The notes beneath the pieces are model-generated. The model was not told the DNA's origin and searched no databases. It saw only the letters and a list, made by a program, of their open reading frames with translations. Of a DNA stretch of 64,000 nucleotides, positions 53,701 to 64,000 are shown in pieces; within the stretch, counting starts at the first letter, position 1; each line of letters opens with the position of its first letter. This DNA comes from Eutrema japonicum (Eukaryota; Streptophyta; Magnoliopsida; Brassicales; Brassicaceae): contig BSQW01000014.1 of NCBI GenBank assembly GCA_030161315.1, forward strand, positions 32,424,545 through 32,488,544, read 5' to 3'. The translations under genes were made by a program, and so were the position numbers.

Positions 53701-56700
53701 CTTAATATGATACAGCCAAATTAGGGTTGGTAGGTTTATGAATTGTTACGATTTTCTGGTCTTCCTGCAGATACCTGTTAACAAGGTTCAGACATTTGGA
53801 GACCTGCGAAATGTTCTGATGAAAAGAATATTTCTCTCTGCTCTACATTTCCGAATTAATACAAGATACAAGGTATGGCGGTGTTAAGATGTTGCCTTTC
53901 TAAAGACAATTTTACTCGAGAAGAAAAGAACTGTTCTCATTTTCTTGTATTGTGCATTCTGTGTAGCCTGTTGTAGATCTTATTAAAATGGATAACTCGT
54001 TAAATCTTATTGAAATTTTTAATTTTTATTTTTTTAAAAAGAGGGGTCTGTAATGGGTTGTTGAAATATAAAACTCTGTTTTCCATTGTCTTGATGTGCA
54101 ATACCAAGAGTGAAAAAACCTGTTTCAGTTCATGGATCAAGCTATATTATTTATTGAAGGTTTTAGGAGTCACGTGCATTGTCACTTGTCAGTAGACTCA
54201 GTACTGTCCATAGTTTTGGTGATCGTATTTTTGTACGTTTCAGAGTTCAAACCCGCCATTTACATCAGTTGAACTAGACCATAGTGATTCCGGAAGGGAA
54301 GGATGCACTGTTACGACTCTTACTGTCACCGCAGAGCCCAAAAATTGGCAAAATGCAGTAAAAGTTGCTGTCCAAGAGGTTTGTTTATTGTTTTGTTCTC
54401 ATTTTTCCTCATCGTGAATACTAATTTTTTTTGTTTGGTTGGACTGATCATTTGGACTTGATGACAATGGATTGGTTGAAGAGATAAAATAACTGTTAGA
54501 AGCCATTTGTCACTTTTTATTTGCTTATGAGAATTCGTCCAGCTATGTTTAACATGTAATTCTACTTCTAGGTTCGAAGACTCAAAGAATTTGGTGTTAC
54601 CAAGGGTGAACTTACACGTTACATGGATGCTCTTCTAAAGGATAGTGAACATCTTGCAGCTATGATTGATAATGTGTCGTCTGTTGATAACTTGGACTTT
54701 ATAATGGAAAGTGATGCACTAGGTCACACGGTTATGGATCAGACTCAAGGACATGAGACCTTGGTTGCTGTAGCTGGGACTGTTACACTTGAAGAGGTAG
54801 GTTTCGCAGTTCTACTTATTCTTACTAGCTTTTCTTGTAGAACGTGACACGAAAGGTGATTGTTGATTTCAAAATTCCTGGTTTTTATTATGCTCATTCG
54901 ATAACTAATGGATTTTCTACACTTCATGCATATCATCCTATTATTTTATTTATTTGTTCTTCTGTTTTGATGGCTTCTTGTCCAGGTAAACACTGTTGGC
55001 GCCAAGGTTTTAGAATTTATCTCTGATTTTGGGAAGCCCACTGCACCTCTTCCTGCAGCAATAGTTGCTTGTGTTCCCACAAAGGTGCATGGTGATGGGG
55101 TTGGCGAGAGTGATTTCAATATAACTCCCAGTGAAATATTGGATTCTGTCAAATCAGGATTATTAGCACCCATTGAAGCTGAGCCTGAGGTGTTATTTCT
55201 TTCGTAACTTCTTCTTTGACTTTAACTTCGCTTAACTCAAGTATAGAACAAAGGATAATTCTGAATCAGCTTCTTGCCTTCATCCTTTCAGCTAGAGGTG
55301 CCAAAAGAATTGATCTCTCAATTACAATTACAAGAGTTAACCTTGCAGCGAAATCCATGTTTTGTCCCTATTCCTGGGTCAGGCGTAACCAAATTGCATG
55401 ACAAAGAGACTGGGATCACTCAGCTTCGCTTATCCAATGGGATACCTGTAAATTTCAAGGTACGTCTTTCATCCTTTTCCCATTGCTTGCTATTTTAAGC
55501 ATCTCCATGTTGATATGTTTTTCTTTCTACATTATGACATTTTCTTCAAATTTTGTACTGTCTTGTGCTGTCTGCATAACAAATTGCAGTTTTAAACATT
55601 CTTTTAAAAAATATCTTTAATTTTTAGCAGAAATCATGTTACTTGGTTAGTAATTATGAGCTTGGAGGAAAAGAAACTATATAAAAATGCTACAAAATAT
55701 GGTTCTGTTGAAGCATCTTGTATCGTTTTTTGTAGATATATACCCTTCTCTTGAAACTTTTCTTTTTCAATATAGATATCGAAGACCGAATCTCGGGCAG
55801 GTGTCATGCGGCTTATTGTTGGTGGTGGACGAGCTGCTGAAACTTCTGATTCCAAAGGAGCTGTGGTTGTTGGTGTTCGTACACTCAGCGAGGGTGGTCG
55901 AGTTGGAGACTTTTCAAGGGAGCAGGCAAGTGAAGCTGTTGACAACTGCATTGTGATTTGTTTTATCTAGTACTAAGAAAAGGATATGAACTAAGCTGAA
56001 AGCTATGTAATTTCCGTCTAGGTGGAGCTTTTCTGTGTAAATCATTTAATAAACTGCTCGTTGGAGTCAACTGAGGAGTTCATTGCCATGGAGTTCCGAT
56101 TTACTCTGAGGGACAATGGAATGCAAGCAGCTTTTCAGCTGCTTCACATGGTGCTTGAGGTATTAAGTTATAACTCATAAGATTGAAAAATGCTGTGCAA
56201 CATTTCTGACTCTTGTTTTCTTATTAATTCGCTGGTCAAGAGTGTTTTCTTTTATCAGCTAGTTCTTTCCTTTTTTGCTGATAAATGGTGGTGATTTCTG
56301 GCATGCAGCATAGTGTCTGGTTGGAAGATGCATTTGATCGAGCACGGCAGCTATATCTTTCGTATTATCGATCAATTCCTAAAAGCTTGGAGCGTGCGAC
56401 TGCTCATAAACTCATGACCGCGATGCTGAACGGTGATGAGCGCTTTATTGAGCCGACCCCTAAGTCATTACAGAACTTGAATCTAGAATCTGTGAAAGAG
56501 GCGGTCATGAGTCATTTTGTTGGGGACAATATGGAGGTGATATCTCAAACTTGAAAGCTGCTATTTGCTTGAGTAATGTTAATTTTATTTGATTTTCATT
56601 AAATTTTCTGTGGTTTCCTTTAGGTAAGCATTGTGGGGGACTTTTCAGAGGAGGAAATTGAGCGTTGCATCCTTGATTACCTTGGTACAGTTAAAGCTAG

Positions 56701-58548
56701 CCATGATTCTGCGAAACTACCAGGATCTGAGCCTATCGTGTTTCGGCAACCGACAGCTGGCTTGCAATTTCAACAGGTTAGGAACAAAGCAGTAATGCAG
56801 GGACTTTCTAGTTCTTCTCTTTGTTCTTCTCATCTTTTTAGATATGTGATCCAAGCAGGATATATTGACATATTTATACCTGGACAGGTATTCTTGAAGG
56901 ATACTGATGAGAGAGCATGTGCATATATTGCGGGACCAGCACCAAATCGTTGGGGCTTTACAGTTGACGGGGATGACCTTTTTGAATCTGTTAGCAAGCT
57001 TCCTGTTGCTCATGGTAAGTTACTCCTTAACGGAACAATAATACAAGGAGTTATATGGTGTTGCAATTTTCAACCTCGTGGAAACTGTGTATAGGTCTGG
57101 TTCTGAGCTTGTCTCATACACCAGAAATGTATCTTCAGTAGTCCTTCTTAAGCTTAGCGGTTAGCTCAGTGTTATATAAGTAGCTTCCAATATTTCATTT
57201 AAGCACAATGAAATTGCAGATGGACTTTTGAAATCGGAGGACCAGTTGCTAGATGGAAGAGACATGGAGTTGCAAAGAAAGCTTCGTGCCCACCCTCTTT
57301 TCTTTGGAATTGCAATGGGTCTCCTGGCAGAAATCATAAACTCAAGGTAACTCTTATTGTTGAACAGTGTCAAATTATTCGATGAGTTCTTTGCTGCTAT
57401 TGCACTGTCTGGTTTGGTTCATGTCCCGAATTTGCTTAGAAATTAACCGCCAAAATTAAGCACTATTTAGGAAATAAACGCTTTCATCATGTGCTAAAAA
57501 AAAAAATGTTGGTTAAGAGTGAATGTTTATACATCTGATTGTTTTTATACTTCAGTCCGAAGCTTGCTCTGCTACTATGTACCTATTACTTTAGATATAT
57601 ATTTTTTTCCACCCATAGCTGAAAGAGAAATTTCTGCGTCATTTCAGGCTATTCACGACAGTAAGAGATTCTCTTGGACTGACATATGACGTATCGTTTG
57701 AGCTTAACCTATTTGATAGGTTGAACCTTGGGTGGTATGTGATATCTGTGACATCAACTCCCGGCAAGGTGCATTCTTTGTCTTTTGCTTACAATAAATG
57801 TGCTGCGCTTTCGTCAACAGTTTCTTCACAAAGTTTGTCAATGCCCTTTCCAGGTATACAAAGCGGTTGATGCCTGCAAGAGCGTTCTTAGAGGTTTGCA
57901 TAGCAACCAAATTGCCCCTAGGGAGTTGGATAGGGTTAGTTGTCTCTTGCGCCTTCTCAGCTCAAATCTTGTTAGTTCGTTTTCTTTGTTAATGGAAAGT
58001 AGTGTTGTTTGTATATCGACAGGCAAAGCGAACTCTTCTTATGAGACATGAAGCTGAACTCAAGTCCAATGCCTATTGGCTTAACCTCTTAGCTCACTTG
58101 CAGGCCTCCTCTGTTCCGAGGAAGGTGAGACTGACTCGCATGTTTTTAAAACAAGGAACAAAAAAGGAAATTTGTTTATGATGTGTCGTTTCTGACTTGA
58201 GTTCTTCTGATGGGTTTGTTGTGGCTCTTAGGAACTGTCATGCATCAAAGAACTTACTTCATTATATGAAGCTGCTTCGATTGAGGACATATATGTCGCT
58301 TATAATAAATTAAAAGTGGACGAGGACTCTTTGTACTCCTGCATTGGGATTGCTGGGGCTCAGGCTGGTGAAGACATTACCGGTAAGTATGACGTCTCTT
58401 GTTCAAAACAGTTCGAGATTGGTTGTGGATTGAAATACAAAAACTCTGATGTGCAGCTCTATCAGAAGAGGAAGAACCAGCAGATGCTTTCTCAGGAGTT
58501 CTTCCAGTGGGACGAGGCTCATCGATGACCACAAGACCAACAACCTGA
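50787..58548 (+). CDS. SPP: Chloroplast stromal processing peptidase, 24 exons, intact
   Basis: M16-family zinc metallopeptidase that cuts transit peptides from proteins imported into the chloroplast stroma. Exons: 50787-50971, 51145-51409, 51512-51756, 51971-52169, 52641-52688, 52837-52944, 53054-53242, 53347-53646, 53771-53872, 54244-54378, 54572-54796, 54986-55189, 55292-55459, 55776-55925, 56022-56159, 56309-56536, 56624-56776, 56888-57014, 57220-57346, 57648-57768, 57854-57934, 58023-58124, 58232-58382, 58457-58548. All join in frame: 1,280 aa, against about 1,265 in Arabidopsis. The Ser-rich start MASSSSSIFSGAKF is a transit peptide. The inverted zinc motif HMIEH is at residues 255-259. 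It ends GRGSSMTTRPTT. Intron 14 is GC-AG. The acceptor of exon 2 (51144) was chosen because the nearer AGs shift the frame. Confidence 0.95.
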
Positions 58549-58729
58549 TCCACAGATTTGGATTGTAATGTTATGTAGGTGAAGAGATGTGCAATAGATA
58601 CGATAAGACAGAGAGGAAGGCAGAGAAACACTTCATCAAACTCGTGGTTACGGAAAGAAGCTTCATCAGTGGTTTTCCTGAGAGCTTTGGCATAAGAGGT
58701 TCGTATACTTCCTTGTAATCATGAATGCT

Positions 58730-58735
58730 AATAAA
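58730..58735 (+). terminator. Candidate polyadenylation signal of the SPP gene
   Basis: AATAAA 182 bp after the stop codon, in AT-rich sequence. Plant signals vary, so this is a guess from position and match. Confidence 0.5.
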
Positions 58736-59499
58736 TGACCTCATTATACTACTCATGTCTTGTTTCCTTCATATTTATAGAAGAAAAAAACAGTAACAAA
58801 TTAGTGTACCGTTTTATTTTTTGGACTGAATCGTTACAACTACGGTGCAAAATTTATGCAGCTGTAAATGTAAGTTGACTCTGATTTAAATGAGTCTCTT
58901 GTTCTCATGTTCATTTATCTGTAAAAACATGGAGGGGTTCATGGCTAGTGGGGGTAACAATTTGGTGGCTTTAGGATTGATATAAGCTTATATATTAATG
59001 TTGGGTCAATAGTTATGGTTTTAATGTTTTGAGGTCACTTAAAAATGATCAAAACATAGGGAAAGTTAGGTCTAACGTTTTGGTCCGAATGAGACTTTTC
59101 TCAACTCAACCAAAAGAAAGACGCCTGAATCAGCTTTTAAACGAGCCTAGGAACGATATAATCAGACATATGAGAAGTTACAGAAGACCATAGACGAAGC
59201 GAAGAAGATGCAAGGGAGCTGGCGACTGCAAGTGAGTCCATTGTATACTGAAGACCGCCAGCCACAGTCCTCGGGACGATCGTCGAGTGAGTCCATTGTT
59301 TTGAGAACACTCGTTGCCACAACGTCTTTTGTCAGCCTAACGTCTTAACACTTGACTAGAGAATCGAACCTTGGTGCCTGGGCTGGTCGGTCTAACGTCT
59401 TAGCACTAGACTAGAGACCAGCCGGCATGCATTCTTCTATTCATCTTTGCTTCTTTAAAATTTATCCATTAAAAGAAAGTATTATATGTCGAATTCCTA
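58736..59499. other. Intergenic region downstream of SPP
   Basis: No gene recognised. 59330-59425 holds two similar stretches, TAACGTCTTARCACT.GACTAGAGA, about 55 bp apart, which look like a short direct repeat. Confidence 0.4.
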
Positions 59500-60079
59500 G
59501 TTTCCGCTTAGATAGGAATTAGATAGGTAAGACTTTAGGCCGACTAGACCAAGCACCAAGGGTTATGAACTTCCTAGAATCGACACTCTAGAGCTGGGCA
59601 TAAGAAGGGATAAACCTTGCAAGCACAAGTGTTTCAAGGGCTGTGGGTCGAATGGTCACATAAAAGGGATGAAATTCCTTTGATTCACCTTTGTTCTACT
59701 TTAGATATTACGAACAAGAAGCTGGATGTTATGCACCAGCAAGGAAGAAGAGAGAGGCAAATCTCTCAAAAACCCTAAGGTAAAAGCTGCGCTTAATATT
59801 AAGAAGATATATAGTGTTTCTGTCGACAAAGCCAATGTTTAAATAGGCTAAATCCCTCGACCAAAGAAAAGGAAAAACAAAGGTAAAGGACAAATAAAAA
59901 GAAAAACACTTAAAACAGACTAATAGGCCTTGCTGGTCGAGAATGAGCATTGGGCCTTGGGCGAGTGGGCTAAGATGAGGTGATCTAACTTTGCCTCATT
60001 AAAAACCTATCTTTGCAAAACCCAATTGGGACAAAAACAAAGGCGGGGAAAAAGAGTGCAAAGGTAGAACACAAGCCCA
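59500..60079 (-). repeat. Probable 3' LTR of the minus-strand Gypsy element, ends not resolved
   Basis: Follows the pol stop on the minus strand. It has CTTTTTCCCCGCC, TTTTGTCCCAATTGGGTTTTG and GGTTTTTAATGAGGC (60050-59993), the order seen in chromovirus-type LTRs, and a TATTTAAAC promoter-like motif near 59840. I could not fix either terminus. Confidence 0.5.
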
Positions 60080-62540
60080 CTAGCCATCTTGAGTTTGGAT
60101 TAAAACCAATGTTGGTGTAGCTTCGTTGCGTTCTTGGTTTAAGTAACTTGGTTGCCTCTGGATTTGATTAAGAATGCCGGCAATAACTTCCTTGAGCTCC
60201 TTAGTCCTTGCTCGTGTCATAGGGCTTGTTGAAATGATCAATGGCTCCTCAGCTACAAGCTCCTCAGCTACAAGCTCTTCTTGTGTTGGTTTTGGGCTGC
60301 CCATGACCACATCATCCCCCTCCTCTTGAAAAGGATTTGACCTCAAATCTGGATCATCTGCAAGAAAAGGAGCTAAGTCAGAAACGTTGAAACTAGGACT
60401 GATATTGTACTTACCTTGAAGATCAAGCTGGTAGGCGTTGTCACTGATCCTCCTTGTGATCTGGAATGGTCCATAAACTCTAGGCATTAGTTTGGACTTC
60501 CTCTGTTCTGGAAATCGATCTTTCCTCAAGTGCACCCACACGAGGTCTCTTTCCTCAAAGATCATCTTGCGTCTGCTCCTGTTGGCGTGTTTAGCATACT
60601 GTTTCATCTTCTCTTCTATGTTGGCTCTGGCTTTCTCATGAATTTGCTTGACAAGTTCAGCTTTCTGTTTCCCATCTATACTTGCTCTTTCACTCAAAGG
60701 CAGAGGGGTTAAATCCAAAGGAGATAGATGATTAAAGCCATAAACAATCTGGAATGGAGAATACTTAGAAGCAGAATGCACAACATGATTGTATGCAAAC
60801 TCTATATGCGGTAGGCAATCTTCCCAAGTCCTAAGGTTTTTTTAATCAATGCAATCAGAAGAGTTCCTAGAGTTCTATTGACCACTTCTGTTTGGCCATC
60901 AGTTTGCGGGTGACATGTAGTAGAGAACAACAGCTTAGTACCTAACTTAGATCACAATGTTTTCCAGAAATAACTAAGAAACTTAGTATCTCTATCCGAT
61001 ACAATGGTCCTAGGCATGCCATGTAGACGCACAACTTCCTTAAAGAACATACTAGCTACATGAGATGCATCATCTGTTTTATGACAAGCAATGAAATGTG
61101 ACATCTTTGAGAATCGATATACTACTACAAAGATTGAGTCCTTCCCTGTTCTAGTCCTAGGCAGTCCTAGTACGAAATCCATGGATATGCCAGTCCAAGG
61201 ATGAGTAGGAACAGGAAGAGGGGTATACAAACCGTGTGGCATAACCTTTGATTTAGCCTGTTTGCAAGTAGTGCACATGCCACATATTCTCTCCACGTTT
61301 CTCTTCATGTGAGGCCAATGGAAGTGATCTTGCATCACTTTCAAGGTCTTAGCAATCCCGAAATGCCCCATCAAGCCTCCTCCATGTGCTTCCCTAACCA
61401 GCAAGTCTCGAATAGAACATTTAGGTACACACAAGCAATTATCATTGAAGAGAAACCCATCACTTCTATAATAACGGCCATCAGCAAACTTTTCACAAGA
61501 TTTAAACACTTCTTAAAAATCAGAATCAGATGGATACAAGTGTTTAAGCTGCTCAAAACCAAGAAGTTTAGCATCAAGAGTAGATAGTAACGCGTACCTT
61601 CGGGACAATGCATCAGAAACTACATTGTCCTTACCTTTTTTGTACTTGATGACATATGAGAATGTCTGAATGAACTCTACCCACCTGGCGTGTCTCTTAT
61701 TGAGCTTCTGTTGCCTTTTTAGGTGTTTTAATGACTCGTGGTCAGTGTGTATGACGAACTCCTTAGGTCACATATAGTGTTGCCATGTTTGCAAAGCTCT
61801 CACTAATGCATACAACTCCTTGTCATACGTTGGGTAGTTAAGAGTGGCTCCCCCAAGCTTCTCACTAAATAATGCGATGAGCTTCTTAACCTGCATTAAG
61901 ACTGCTCCAATTCCTACACCAGAAGCATCGCACTCAATTTCAAAGGTCTTAAGAAAATCAGGAAGGGTTAAGAGAGGGGCGTGTGTAAGCTTCTCTTTCA
62001 AGGCTTGAAAGGCCTCTTCTTGTGTTGCTCCCCATCTAAAGCCAACGTCCTTTTTGATTACTTCAGTGAGTGGTGCAGCAAGAGTGCTGAAGTCTCTAAC
62101 GAATCGCCTATAGAACCCAACAAGGCCGTGAAAGCTCCGCACTTCTCCTACTGATTTCAGACTAGGCCAGTCTCGGATGGCCTTAACCTTCTCTTCATTT
62201 ACTTTGATCCCATCTGCACTCACAAAAAAAGCTAAAAAGACCAGGTTATCTGTACAAAATGTGCATTTTTTAAAATTAGCATAAAGCTTTTTCTCCCTAA
62301 GCACATTCAAAACAAATTGCAAGTGGTGAACATGTTCATCTAGGTTCTTGCTATACATCAAAATGTCATCGAAATATACTACAACAAAAATACCTATGAA
62401 TGATCTTAGAACATGATTCATTAATCTCATAAATGTACTAGGTGCATTTGTCAGCCCAAATGGCATCACTAACCATTCATATAAACCATGTTTCATTTTA
62501 AATACAGTTTTCCATTCATCCCCTTTGATATGCTCAAATT
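60080..62540 (-). pseudogene. Ty3/gypsy pol (chromovirus-like): RT, RNase H, integrase, broken
   Basis: Minus strand from 62540: RT from HIKGDEWKTVFKMKHGLYEW, LVMPFGLTNAPSTFMRLMN and VVYFDDILMYSKN, then RNase H (FEIECDASGVGIGAVLMQ, VIHTDHESLKHL), integrase zinc part (GGLMGHFGIAKTL, CTTCKQAKS), core (ISMDFVLGLPR, IVSDRDTKFLSYFW, HPQTDGQTEVVNRTLG) and a C-terminal part (YGPFQITRRISDNAYQLDL, NVSDLAPF). Stops at 61768, about 61515 and 60951, plus a frame change in an A-run near 60838-60844. The RT N-terminus, protease and gag are cut off by the Athila LTR at 62541. The C-terminal tail MTRARTKELKE suggests a chromovirus lineage, without a clear chromodomain. Confidence 0.88.
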
Positions 62541-63651
62541 AATACCCTATAAGTACTAAAGCAGTTGTTGTAGTATATGTAGTGGTCGAACATAAGAACT
62601 CAAGAAATCACACAATATATCAGATAGATTCAAATTAAGCTAAACCAAAAGATGTAATTGAAAGCAATACGTAAATTAAACAAGTTGTAATTCGATTGGG
62701 AGAAAGATAGGCTCAGGGTAATTCTCAGGAAATCAATGAATGCAGATAAACTAACTAGTGAGGATTCAGATTTAGCGCGGTTCTTGAACTCAAATCACTA
62801 AAGTATAATTAACCAACCCTCGTTGCGAGAATTATCTAAGCCTAAATCCTAGAATTCTAAATCTATTTGCAAATCCTAAAGTCTAAACCAGATTTTAGTT
62901 CAAGTTTGATTTGTTCACAAAACAACTAAACCAAATCTCTTTGCGAATAGTTATTTTGCTCACCCTAAGTTCTATCAGGTAATTAATCGCACTCTCGTGC
63001 CTAATCAATTATCCTAAGATCTAAGTTCCAGTTTCGTCAACCTAGAATTAGCTTTGAGAACAACCTATGGTGAAGAACTAATTCAGATGGTGAATCCTAA
63101 TCAACTAATCAACCTAGCATTCAGAGAAAACCCTTATGAGAACCTAAACCTAAAGTGGATCTACTCAGACATGGAGAATGAAAACAACATGATTGAATAG
63201 ATCATTAAAGAAATCAATAAGAAACATGAGTTCAGAGTTGTCTCTCCAAAAACCAAAGTAAAATAAAGCGTAATGAAATCGTAGCCACCAAAGTGGCTGT
63301 AAAACCTAAATAAATACTACTAAACACGTTCTGGACCTTCTTGTAAATAATAAAGTCTTCTGGGCAATTTTGGAATTCTTCAACTCTTTTAAAGTCGCGA
63401 CTTGTGTCTTGCTGCAGTGAGTATCGACCGATACTAGGTAGTATCGATCGACACTGAGGCTTCAAATCGGGTACTCAGCTACACGAATTTCAGCTTCGCT
63501 CCAAAATGCTCCAGAAAGCTCCAATATCTCCAATTATGCTCTAAACGTGCTAAAACCTGTAAAAGACTCTAAACCACTACAAAATAGTAGAAAAACTCTA
63601 TAGAAATGACTTATATCATGGCTTAAAAGGGGTAAAAACCATGATATATCA
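62541..63651 (-). repeat. Athila 3' LTR F (minus), probably 3'-truncated
   Basis: In minus orientation it starts TGATATATCATGG at 63651, preceded by the Athila 3' signature. Contains GTATCGACCGATAC and GTATCGATCGACACTGAGG (63419-63462). The other end at about 62541 joins RT sequence and lacks a clean TGAT terminus, so its exact end is uncertain. Confidence 0.72.
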
Positions 63652-64000
63652 ACTCCCCCAGACTTAGCCTTTGCTTGCCCTCAAGCAAATAGAAGACTAA
63701 ACCAGAGAAAGAGGTTTGAAAACATAGAGACTCACCTGTTCTTGAAACATTGCAATGACCCTTTTCCTTAGTGCTCCACATATCACATAACCAGTTTCAA
63801 ATCTAACCACCATGTACTTCTCCTCAGACATTCGCAGCTTCCCAGACTACACACATTATCTCACAGCATCGTTCAATTAAACCCATCATCGCCAGGTTCA
63901 TCGCTGTGATTAATACCAAGAACCTTCTAGATTCTTTCCCATACAATATCATGACAAGGAACCATCCAATTTCACACTTTCTGGAATTATTTTCTCTCCC
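63652..64000 (-). mobile_element. Athila internal 3' non-coding region, runs off the window
   Basis: TCTGGGGGAGTTGA and TTGCTTGAGGGCAAGCAAAGG (reverse strand) mark the Athila 3' end. 63750-63990 is the reverse of a stretch like 45850-46130 (AACCTTCTAGATTCTTTCCC, ATGTACTTCTC), so it belongs to the same subfamily as the plus-strand Athila at 42132. Confidence 0.75.

Noticed and set aside
54010..54195. Intronic ORF in the SPP gene
   Set aside because: It lies within an inferred intron; the flanking exons join in frame without it.
59330..59425. Possible tRNA-like sequence (TAACGTCTTAGCACTAGAC)
   Set aside because: No complete cloverleaf, and the B box GGTTCGAATCC is missing.

Overview
This window is plant nuclear DNA and looks like Brassicaceae, close to Arabidopsis. 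It holds one intact host gene, a stromal processing peptidase gene of 24 inferred exons (50787-58548, + strand). Almost everything else is transposable elements, many inserted into one another. The lineage call rests on the host gene closely resembling what I know of Arabidopsis SPP, on a MATH/coiled-coil gene remnant, and on Athila, Tat, CACTA, Harbinger and MULE families typical of Arabidopsis relatives. No database was searched.

Left part (1-26.6 kb). A decayed MULE transposase (1-1279) meets a small convergent GRF-type zinc-finger gene (1212-1634). Next comes a non-autonomous LTR element whose LTR plus flank is duplicated in inverted orientation (2092-2627 and 4325-4880). A Tat-lineage Gypsy element spans 5235-25896, with 5-bp target duplications GTGAG on both sides. 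Its gag-protease is broken and is interrupted by a solo LTR (7729-9653). Its polymerase has been replaced by a chimeric pile of minus-strand Athila pieces (9727-23942). That pile keeps an intact 581-codon env-position ORF (16636-18381), a broken pol (19682-21625) and a non-autonomous hAT element with an 8-bp target duplication (14515-15300). The Tat antisense ORF (23943-25447) and a 61-bp LTR stub close the element.

Middle part (26.6-49.7 kb). A Harbinger-type element (26626-35059) contains a young Copia element (28020-35041). The Copia has a complete 1,339-codon gag-pol, near-identical LTRs and GTAAG target duplications. Downstream, a MATH-domain gene is split in two (35262-36505 and 49593-49729) by a minus-strand CACTA element (36506-49592). 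The CACTA itself was hit by a solo Athila LTR (39943-41895, target duplication TAACA) and by a second Athila (42132-47751) whose arrival or later deletion removed part of the TNPD gene.

Right part (49.7-64 kb). After an AACCGAA-rich spacer comes the SPP gene, an M16 metallopeptidase that removes transit peptides from proteins imported into chloroplasts. Beyond it lie a decayed Ty3/gypsy pol on the minus strand (60080-62540) and the 3' LTR and start of the internal region of another minus-strand Athila (62541 to the window end).

A theme across the window is that several Athila-type LTRs and the Copia leader carry arrays of short, CpG-rich, self-complementary repeats. The motif differs between elements, and in at least one aligned pair the flanks are conserved while the core is not.
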